The notes below the pieces were generated by a model, which had not been told where the DNA came from, did no database searches, and worked only from the letters and a program-made list of their open reading frames with translations. Positions 11,738 to 18,553 of a stretch of DNA of 47,136 nt are shown piece after piece; positions within the stretch are counted from its first letter, which is position 1, and every line of letters begins with the position of its first letter. Both the position numbers and the translations under genes were made by a program. The stretch comes from Mesorhizobium loti (lineage in GTDB: Bacteria > Pseudomonadota > Alphaproteobacteria > Rhizobiales > Rhizobiaceae). The stretch is from contig NZ_LPWA01000129.1 of the NCBI RefSeq assembly GCF_001510895.1, positions 1 through 47,136 on the forward strand, read 5' to 3'.

Positions 11738-11923
11738 ATGAAGGAATTCCAATGCGGGACACTGGTCCCGGGCTGCGACTGGCACACGCGCGCCGAAGAA
11801 GAAGCAGAGGTGATGCGCCGTGCGGTGGAGCACATGCGCGAGACCCATGGCGAAACGATCATCCGCGAGACCATGATCGAAGCGATCCGCTCCCGCATCC
11901 AAAAGGTCCGCGACGCGGCCTAG
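11738..11923 (+). CDS. Small DUF1059 protein
   Basis: A 61-residue protein (MKEFQCGTLVPGCDWHTRAE...) that matches DUF1059, described as small, possibly metal-binding proteins. The CG-x5-GC-x-W pattern plus HM-x3-H (HMRETHGE) could supply metal ligands. A strong AAGGAAGGG site sits just upstream, which supports this ATG over the open 14 codons before it. It is monocistronic. The 254-base gap before it holds the DUF1344 terminator and no other gene I can support. Confidence 0.85.
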   Translation: MKEFQCGTLVPGCDWHTRAEEEAEVMRRAVEHMRETHGETIIRETMIEAIRSRIQKVRDAA

Positions 11924-12123
11924 GCGTCAGCCAAGCTCCCAATCGCGGAGTTCGCACGATATTGGGGCAGCGGGATGCAGCATGTGGGTGCATCCTGCTT
12001 CCTTATGGCGATCTGCTCTCGTTGCCGACAACTCCCTCTGCCCCCACAAATTCAAGCAAAAACTTATATTCGTACCGGCCTGGATAACCCCGCGGTAACG
12101 GTCTTCGTGCGAACGTCAGGCGC

Positions 12124-12783
12124 ATGATCCGGCCACGGCGGCTGCCCGAGGAGCCGTTCGCCATAGGGGCGCGTCCGGATCCGATGGGACGAGGTGCTTC
12201 GCGCATGCGCGAAAGGTCCGACAGTCGAGGCGGTACCCGCAGAGCAGCATTGCTGCTGTGCGTAGTCCTTGGCGTCTCGCCGGCGATGGCCCAGGAAATG
12301 ACCACGTCGCTCGTCGACATCCACCAGGGGTCTTGGCTCAGCGACCGCGCCAGAGGCCTCCGCGATGGCGGCTATGAGCTGCAGGACGGGAGCTGGGTCT
12401 CGTTCAATCGCTGGTATCACAGCAATTGGGTCGACATGCACGTCGATTTTCTCACGCAGCTCACCGAAAACAGCGGCATTCTGTGGGGGTTTGGAACCGG
12501 GGAACAAGCCGAGAAATACCGCATAGCGCCGAGCCTCAAGCTCGGTTTCCTCACCCAGACCCATCCGAGCCTGAACAGCACCCTATCCCTTTCGGTTACC
12601 TCGACCTTCGGCGGCAACCTGACTGAAAAGCCCTGCGTCGCCGACTACGGGGATCTCGGCACCTACAGCGTCAACTGCCGGCTCGCGGCCGGCGAGATGG
12701 CACCTCAGGACACGCTTAAATATCTGGTTAACGCTACACCCGAGAGGCTGCGCCTGTGGCTCAATTACCGTGTTACCTTCTGA
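12124..12783 (+). CDS. Exported beta-rich protein, outer-membrane-like
   Basis: No family recognised. Up to 219 residues; a later ATG at 12205 (MRERSDSRGG) better fits the signal peptide RRAALLLCVVLGVSPAMAQ. The mature part has alternating polar and non-polar stretches (RIAPSLKLGF, NSTLSLSVTSTFGG, RLRLWLNYRVTF) and ends in phenylalanine, as many outer-membrane barrels do. Two cysteines (CVADYG, NCRLA) could form a disulfide. It is too short for a large porin; a small 8-strand barrel or a periplasmic partner would fit. The gene precedes an exported S8 protease by 102 bases, which suggests joint function. Confidence 0.65.
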   Translation: MIRPRRLPEEPFAIGARPDPMGRGASRMRERSDSRGGTRRAALLLCVVLGVSPAMAQEMTTSLVDIHQGSWLSDRARGLRDGGYELQDGSWVSFNRWYHSNWVDMHVDFLTQLTENSGILWGFGTGEQAEKYRIAPSLKLGFLTQTHPSLNSTLSLSVTSTFGGNLTEKPCVADYGDLGTYSVNCRLAAGEMAPQDTLKYLVNATPERLRLWLNYRVTF

Positions 12784-12885
12784 TCGGCGGGAGGCCGTGC
12801 GTGAGAAGTCTTCATGCTCCCGAAGTCCGCGATCGTCCGTCCTCGTTCCTGCCATCCTCGTTCCTGCTTGACCGGGAGTAAGACC

Positions 12886-13866
12886 ATGTCTGGTAATTTC
12901 TGGAAGTTCGGTATCGCCGCGGCTCTCGTCCTTCTGCCGGCGTCCATCGCATCGGCACAGGAAGCCCTTGACGCGGACGAGACGGCCGCCCTGTGCCACG
13001 GCGGTCAATCGATATGCGTGAGCGCAAAGATCCCGGTCGTAAGAACGACGCAAGCGGTGCAGAGCTGGATGAGCCCAGACGTCGGCGCGGCATGGGCAGC
13101 CGGTTACAGGGGCCAGGGCGTTACCATCACCGTCGTCGACGACTTCAGCAGCTCATCGCGCTTCTCCGGCAATTTTGGCCTCGGCACCCAATACCAGCGG
13201 CACGGTGAATGGACGCGCGAGGAAGCCAGCATGATCGCGCCTGCGGCGACCATCCGTTCCAAGGATTTCTCGACGGGCTCAGCCGTCTCGCTGGCACCGG
13301 GTCGAAACGTGCTCAACCTCAGCTACGGCATGTATGCCACCGCCGGCTACAGTGTGAACCAGATCGGCTGGGCTCCGGAGGAGAGGTCGATCATCTCCTA
13401 TGCCACCACGGGATCGGCCGTCGTCTCGAAGGCGGCCGGCAACGACTCGGTTGCCGTCGGCGGCGTCACCGGCGGTCAGCAGGATTATCTCGACCTCGCT
13501 TTGATCGGCAAGCAAACCGCGATCTTCGTGGGCGCGCTGTCGACGAATGGCACGACGGCCAACAAGGCTCAGCTTGCCTGGTACTCAAACTACGCCGGCT
13601 CCAACACGCTCGTGCAGAGCCACTTCCTGGTGGTTGGCGTCGAAGGAAACAAGACCGGCCTTTACGGCACGTCCTTCGCCGCGCCGATCATCTCGGGATA
13701 CGCCGCGATCATCGGCAGCAAATTCACCAGCGCAACGCCGGTTCAGATCACCAATGACTTGCTCAACACGGCTCGCACCGACACACTGGCCAATTATAAC
13801 CCCGCAGTCTATGGCAAGGGCGAGGCAAGCCTTTCGCGCGCCCTGGCCCCTGTGGTGATACATTGA
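12886..13866 (+). CDS. Compact exported S8 (subtilisin-type) serine protease
   Basis: The 326-residue protein has a signal peptide ending IASAQ (about residue 25). The full subtilase catalytic set is present: Asp in TITVVDDF (D85 or D86), His in QYQRHGEW (H106), the oxyanion Asn in AAGND (N186) and Ser in GTSFAAP (S263). The His motif lacks the usual HGTHVAG, so it is a divergent branch. There is no C-terminal barrel, so it is not a classical autotransporter. C37 and C44 near the mature start may form a disulfide. A GGGAG site supports this ATG. It probably forms an operon with the beta-rich protein upstream. Confidence 0.85.
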   Translation: MSGNFWKFGIAAALVLLPASIASAQEALDADETAALCHGGQSICVSAKIPVVRTTQAVQSWMSPDVGAAWAAGYRGQGVTITVVDDFSSSSRFSGNFGLGTQYQRHGEWTREEASMIAPAATIRSKDFSTGSAVSLAPGRNVLNLSYGMYATAGYSVNQIGWAPEERSIISYATTGSAVVSKAAGNDSVAVGGVTGGQQDYLDLALIGKQTAIFVGALSTNGTTANKAQLAWYSNYAGSNTLVQSHFLVVGVEGNKTGLYGTSFAAPIISGYAAIIGSKFTSATPVQITNDLLNTARTDTLANYNPAVYGKGEASLSRALAPVVIH

Positions 13867-13894
13867 CCGGCACCGATCAATCCGGCCTGCCGCT

Positions 13895-15162
13895 CTAAGC
13901 CTCGAGAGCCTTCGCGGCGCGTTTGAGCAGCGCGCCGCGATCCATGTTGAACCCAGAATCCGCCCATTCCTTCTCGAGTTTCTTCAGCGTGGCGCCAAGC
14001 TTCGGGCCGGGCGACGCGCCGAGCTCGGTCAGATCGGCGCCCTTGATCGGAAAGATCGGTTTTCCCATTTCAAGACGAAGCCGAGCAGGCGCGAAAAACC
14101 GCCGGCTTCCACCATGGCCTGATTGTCTTCGACGGCACGCGTCCGCGCGGCCGCGAGAGCGAGCCGCAGCCGATCGAGAAAACCTTGGCGATCCCCGAAA
14201 TAGAGCTTTTTCGAGAACTCCGTCTCGGTCGTCTTGTGTTCCGGCGAAGCCGTCAGAGCCCATTGCTTGAGCCTTTCGCCCTCGCCGGTCGAAAATCTCA
14301 GCCTTTCGGCAAGCATCTTCATGCGCGCGGCATCCGGCGGGACCATTGCCTCCAGCCTGAGCATCGGGTCGGCTGCCCAGGCGAGATCCTTTTCGGTCCT
14401 GACCAGCCCGTGGATGGCGTCGATGCCCCACTTCTCGCTCTCCGGCAGCACGGCGGTAAGAACACCGGCCTGGCGCATCCACAGCAGGGCGCGCGACGGA
14501 TCGGGAGCCGAAAACAGCTTCTTCAGCTCGGACCAGACGCGCTCGGCCGAAAGCCTGCCGAGCCCGTCCTTCAGCCTGGCGCAGGCCTTCAGGCCTTCGG
14601 CATCGGGCCGGCCGTCGCCGTACCAGGCAAAGAAGCGGAAGAAGCGCAGGATGCGCAGGTAATCCTCGCGGATGCGCGCTTCCGGATCGCCGATGAAGCG
14701 CAACCGCCGCGCCTCGATGTCGGCGACGCCGCCGACAAGATCGACGACCGTCCCGTCGGCTTCGGCATAGAGCGCATTGATGGTGAAGTCGCGCCGCTCG
14801 GCGTCAAGTTTCCAGTCGCGCCCGAAGGTCACTTTCGCCCGCCGGCCGTCGGTCTCGATATCGGCCCTGAGCGTGGTGACCTCATAGGCCTTGCCCCCGG
14901 CGATCGCCGTGATGGTGCCGTGCTCGATCCCGGTCGGCACCGTCTTGAAGCCGGCAGCCTCGGCGCGGCGGATGGTTTCCGCAGGCAGGGTGGTCGCCGC
15001 GATGTCGATGTCGGCGACCGGCTGGCCGATCAGCGCATTGCGCACCGCTCCGCCGGCCACGCGCGCCTCCTCGCCGCCTTGTTTCAGCGCGGCAAGCAGC
15101 TTCTGCAGATGCTTTTCGCCGAGCCAGTCGCCCCTGCCCGACAGAGACACCCCAGCGCTCAT
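13895..15162 (-). CDS. cca: CCA-adding tRNA nucleotidyltransferase, one frameshift
   Basis: Builds or repairs the 3' CCA end of tRNAs. The class II head domain is clear: VAGGAVRNALIG, the catalytic DIDIAATT (two Asp), then RRDFTINALYAE and the basic RFIGDPEARIREDYLRILRF motif, followed by helical neck and body. The frame breaks near 14060-14063, where GGGAAAAACCG appears one A short. After it the C-terminus resumes as KPIFPIKGADL to KRAAKALEA. Corrected length is about 422 residues. Its ATG overlaps the nudL stop (ATGA), so it is coupled to the nudix gene. As the only CCA enzyme in view, it is likely functional. Confidence 0.93.
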
Positions 15163-15794
15163 GCATAGAGCCTTTCATAGAGCGTGCGGATGATGCCGGC
15201 GGTGACGCCCCAGATGCGCTGGCCGCCATAGGGCATCTCGTAGAAGAACCATTCGAGGTCGTTCCACATGCGGCTGTCGCGCGCATGGTTGGCGGAATCC
15301 ATCAGGAAGCGCAGCGGCACTTCGAAGGCGGCGTCGACCTCGTCGGCGTTGAGCATCAGCGAAAAGCCCGGCCGCACGACGGAAAGCACCGGCACGATGC
15401 GATAGCCGCTGCCGGAGACGTAGTCGGGCATCCGGCCAATGATTTCGATATGGTCGCGGTCGAGGCCGATCTCCTCGAAGGTCTCGCGCAGCGCAGCGGC
15501 CTCGGGGCCGGAATCCGTCGGATCGATGGTGCCGCCGGGAAAGGCCACCTGACCGGAATGGCTGCGCAGCTTCTCGGCGCGCTTGGTGAGCAGCACCGTG
15601 GCGCCATCGGTGTGATCGATGACCGGGATCAGCACCGCGGCATCGCGCAGCGGCTTTATGTGTTTCAGCCTGGGATGGCCGGGGTTGAAGCGATGATCGC
15701 CGAACTCGTCGCCGGGTTGCACCTCGGCCTGCGCCGCGGCGCGGGCGCGAAAATCCGCGATCGAGAACGGCACCGGCGCCACCTGGTCCATCAC
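15159..15794 (-). CDS. nudL: Nudix hydrolase, CoA pyrophosphatase type
   Basis: The 211-residue Nudix protein is of the NudL/CoAse type, which cleaves coenzyme A and its esters to phosphopantetheine and 3',5'-ADP. The Nudix box lies in the GGTIDPTDSGPEAAAL to RETFEEIGL segment, with all catalytic glutamates. The preceding RAEKLRSHSGQVAFPG is the NuCoA motif that marks this subfamily. Its start overlaps the DUF1285 stop and its stop overlaps the cca start. The DUF1285-nudL-cca order is one I know from related Rhizobiales. Confidence 0.92.
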   Translation of the reverse strand: MMDQVAPVPFSIADFRARAAAQAEVQPGDEFGDHRFNPGHPRLKHIKPLRDAAVLIPVIDHTDGATVLLTKRAEKLRSHSGQVAFPGGTIDPTDSGPEAAALRETFEEIGLDRDHIEIIGRMPDYVSGSGYRIVPVLSVVRPGFSLMLNADEVDAAFEVPLRFLMDSANHARDSRMWNDLEWFFYEMPYGGQRIWGVTAGIIRTLYERLYA

Positions 15795-16426
15795 GCGCTT
15801 AGCCGCTCGAGCTTTTCGACCGGCATGATCGGATAGACCTCGCCGCCGGAGCGAACGGCGAACATCGCCTTGCCGTCGATGTCGATCTCCTCGCCATATT
15901 CGACCAGCTCGTACATCACCGGCCGCGCCACCAAGGCCTCCAGCCGGCCGCGCACCAGCACATAGGGTTTCAGGCCGCCGGTCGCGTCCTCGTCGACGAA
16001 GCGCAACGGATGACTGGGCCCGGCGGCGACCACGTCGCCGACATTGGTGCGGAAGGTGATGACCTGCCCGTCGCCGGTCCCCGACACATTCATCTCGACG
16101 GCGATGAAGGGCGCGTCGGCGACACGGATGCCCACGCGCTCCACCGGCGTCACCAGATAGGTCCTGCCGTCGGCATCCTTGCGCAAGACGCTGGAAAAGA
16201 GCTGCACCAACGGCATGCGCCCGATCGGCGTGCCGAGATAGAACCAGGTGCCGTCGGCCTTGATCTCCATGTCGAGATCGCCGCAGAAGTCCGGATTCCA
16301 GCGCTCCACGGGGGCCGGTCCCTTGCCTGCCCGCGCCGCCCGCGAGATCAGCGCTTCCAGCCCGCGCGCCTCGGTGGCGCCGGTCAGGCTCTGCTCGCTC
16401 TGTCCGGAATGATCGGTCATGGTCAC
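15791..16426 (-). CDS. DUF1285 protein
   Basis: A 211-residue soluble protein of DUF1285 (WNPDFCGDLDMEIKADGTWF, then LGTPIGRMPLVQLFSSVLRKDADG). The family folds as small beta domains and has no assigned activity. MTMTDHSG offers two nearby ATGs (16426 and 16420). It is first in the three-gene minus-strand operon with nudL and cca. The operon is divergent from the MoxR operon across 139 bases that hold a perfect inverted repeat, so both may share control. Confidence 0.88.
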   Translation of the reverse strand: MTMTDHSGQSEQSLTGATEARGLEALISRAARAGKGPAPVERWNPDFCGDLDMEIKADGTWFYLGTPIGRMPLVQLFSSVLRKDADGRTYLVTPVERVGIRVADAPFIAVEMNVSGTGDGQVITFRTNVGDVVAAGPSHPLRFVDEDATGGLKPYVLVRGRLEALVARPVMYELVEYGEEIDIDGKAMFAVRSGGEVYPIMPVEKLERLSA

Positions 16427-16462
16427 GAAATAGTCACTGTTGTTTCGCTTGTCAGCCTAAGT

Positions 16463-16485
16463 CTGTGATTTAAGTTCAATCACAG
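16463..16485. promoter_or_regulatory. Perfect inverted repeat between divergent operons
   Basis: CTGTGATT and AATCACAG (8 bp each) are separated by 7 bases, midway between the DUF1285 and moxR starts. The TGTGA/TCACA halves recall Crp/Fnr sites, but the spacer is 11 bases instead of 6, so another dimeric regulator is likelier. There is no T-run, so it is not a terminator. Confidence 0.55.
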
Positions 16486-16565
16486 GCGCCAGGCGAGGCC
16501 GAATCGCGGCATTCTGCGACTTTGAGAGTGCAGGCCGGTATTTCCAACCACAAGGATCGAACGGC

Positions 16566-17570
16566 ATGAGCGTGATGATCAAGGAAAGCCCGTTGAGCGA
16601 CAAAGCGATGATCGAGGAGGCCGAGAAGGCGCTGGGCGACATCTCGAAGGTCCGCGACGCCGTAGGCCGGGTGATCTTCGGTCAGGAAGCCGTCGTCGAG
16701 CGCACGCTGGTGGCGCTGCTTGCCGGCGGCCACGCGCTGCTCGTCGGCGTGCCGGGCCTTGCCAAGACCAAGCTGGTCGAGACGCTCGGCATCGTGCTCG
16801 GCCTCGATTCCCGCCGCGTCCAGTTCACGCCCGACCTGATGCCGTCCGATATCCTCGGCTCGGAAGTGATGGAGCAGGACGAGTTCGGCAAGCGCTCCTT
16901 CCGCTTCATTTCGGGGCCGATCTTCACCCAGCTTCTGATGGCCGACGAGATCAACCGCGCCTCGCCGCGCACCCAGTCGGCGCTGCTGCAGGCGATGCAG
17001 GAATATCACGTCACCATCGCCGGCGTGCGCCACGACCTGCCCTCGCCCTTCCACGTGCTGGCGACGCAGAACCCGCTGGAGCAGGAAGGCACCTATCCGC
17101 TGCCCGAGGCGCAGCTCGACCGTTTCCTGATGCAGGTCGACATCCTTTATCCGGAAATCGAGGCCGAGCGTCGCATCCTGCTCGAAACCACAGGCGTCGA
17201 GGAGGCCAAGGCCGACAATGTGCTGCAGTCGGCCAGGCTGAAGGAAATCCAGACGCTGATCCGCCGCATGCCGGTGCCGGAAAGCGTCGTCGAGGCGATC
17301 CTCAAGCTGGTCCGCTCGGCCCGTCCCGGCCAGGGCAATGCAGACACCGACAAGCACGTCGCCTGGGGTCCGGGTCCCCGCGCCAGCCAGGCGCTGACCC
17401 TGTGCGCCCGGGCGCGTGCCCTATATGATGGGAGGTTGGCGCCGTCGGTCGACGACATCCGTGCCTTGGCCGAGCCGGTGCTGCAGCATCGCATGGCGCT
17501 GACTTTCGCTGCCCGCGCCGAAGGCACTTCCGTGCGCGACGTGGTGGCGAAACTGGCAAAAGGCATCTGA
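16566..17570 (+). CDS. MoxR-family AAA+ ATPase
   Basis: A 334-residue MoxR ATPase. These act as chaperone-like motors on vWA-domain partners encoded next to them. Walker A is GVPGLAKT (residues 61-68), Walker B is LLMADEINRA, sensor 1 is HVLATQNP, and the arginine-rich lid region follows. The ribosome site is AAGGA. The stop overlaps the DUF58 start (TGATG). The order MoxR, DUF58, BatA-like/DUF4159, large membrane protein is a conserved alphaproteobacterial operon, thought to help assemble or monitor envelope proteins. Direct evidence for its substrates is sparse. Confidence 0.93.
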   Translation: MSVMIKESPLSDKAMIEEAEKALGDISKVRDAVGRVIFGQEAVVERTLVALLAGGHALLVGVPGLAKTKLVETLGIVLGLDSRRVQFTPDLMPSDILGSEVMEQDEFGKRSFRFISGPIFTQLLMADEINRASPRTQSALLQAMQEYHVTIAGVRHDLPSPFHVLATQNPLEQEGTYPLPEAQLDRFLMQVDILYPEIEAERRILLETTGVEEAKADNVLQSARLKEIQTLIRRMPVPESVVEAILKLVRSARPGQGNADTDKHVAWGPGPRASQALTLCARARALYDGRLAPSVDDIRALAEPVLQHRMALTFAARAEGTSVRDVVAKLAKGI

Positions 17571-18553
17571 TGGGTCGAATAGGCGAGGTCCAGGCACCGG
17601 TTGCGACGCGCGACGCGCTCGCCCGCGGCCGGTTGCGGGCCTCTTTGGTGCCGGATCTGCTGGTCGAGGCGCGCCGCATCGTCAACACGGTGATCGCAGG
17701 CTGGCACGGCCGCCGCAAGCGCGGCATCGGCGAGAATTTCTGGCAGTTCCGCCCCTATGTCGAAGGCGATTCCTCGCGCATCGACTGGCGCCGCTCGGCC
17801 CGTGACGATCACACCTATGTGCGCGACCGCGAGTGGGAAGCGGCTCACACGGTCTGGCTCTGGTCCGACCCCTCCCCCTCCATGCTCTACAAGTCCGCGG
17901 CAGCCGGCGTTTCCAAGGAATCGCGCGCCCTGGTGCTGGCGCTCGCCATGGCTGAGCTTCTGTCGCGCAGCGGCGAGCGCATCGCCTGGCCGGGCCTCAC
18001 CGATCCGTTCACCGCCCGCAACGGAGCCGAACGCATCGCGGCCCAGCTCAGCCATGCCGGTGCGCTGCCGGCCAAGCCTGACCTGTCGGCCATCCGCCGC
18101 TTCTGCGACATCGTCATCGTCAGCGATTTCCTCGATCCGGTCGAGGAAACGATGACCTGGCTCGACGTGCTCGCCCGTCACGGCGTGCGCGCGCACCTGA
18201 TCGAGGTCGCCGATCCGGCCGAGGAGACCTTCCCCTATGCCGGCCGCACCGAATTCACCGATCCCGAAACCGGCGACAAGCTAACCGCCGGCCGCGCCGA
18301 AACGCTTAAAGAGGAATACCGCCTGCTTTACACCGCCCGCCGCGAGGAACTGGCCGGCTGGTGCAAGCGTCTGGGCTGGAGCTTCACCGTCAACCACACC
18401 GACCGCCTCGCCTCCGACGCGCTGGTGCGCGTCCACATGGCGATGACCGCCGACAGCAGCCGTCCAGGGCTGACCGCCGGTCATGCCGGGCTGACCGCCA
18501 GTCATGCCGGGCTGACCGCCGGCGGCGGTGATCTCGGAAAGGCGGTCGAATGA
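17570..18553 (+). CDS. DUF58 protein, MoxR partner
   Basis: The 327-residue protein carries the DUF58 signature (GENFWQFRPYVEGDSSRIDW followed by RRSAR) and a degenerate vWA-like fold (WLWSDPSPSM, then DIVIVSDFLDP). DUF58 proteins are the usual partners of MoxR ATPases. No membrane helix is visible, so it is probably cytoplasmic. Its C-terminus is stretched by a 21-bp tandem DNA repeat that encodes GLTAGHA units, outside the conserved domain. The stop overlaps the next start (ATGA). Confidence 0.92.
   Translation: MGRIGEVQAPVATRDALARGRLRASLVPDLLVEARRIVNTVIAGWHGRRKRGIGENFWQFRPYVEGDSSRIDWRRSARDDHTYVRDREWEAAHTVWLWSDPSPSMLYKSAAAGVSKESRALVLALAMAELLSRSGERIAWPGLTDPFTARNGAERIAAQLSHAGALPAKPDLSAIRRFCDIVIVSDFLDPVEETMTWLDVLARHGVRAHLIEVADPAEETFPYAGRTEFTDPETGDKLTAGRAETLKEEYRLLYTARREELAGWCKRLGWSFTVNHTDRLASDALVRVHMAMTADSSRPGLTAGHAGLTASHAGLTAGGGDLGKAVE
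18466..18522 (+). repeat. 21-bp tandem repeat in the 3' end of the DUF58 gene
   Basis: Two full copies (18466-18486 and 18487-18507) and a partial third of GGGCTGACCGCC(G/A)GTCATGCC. The unit is a multiple of three, so copy-number change keeps the frame and adds or removes a heptad of the type GLTAGHA. Confidence 0.9.

Noticed and set aside
11624..11902. Minus-strand ORFs opposite the DUF1059 gene
   Set aside because: The plus-strand DUF1059 gene has a strong ribosome site and a recognisable family; these frames have neither.
18466..18522. Tandem repeats as a CRISPR array
   Set aside because: The 21-base units abut without spacers and lie inside a coding frame.
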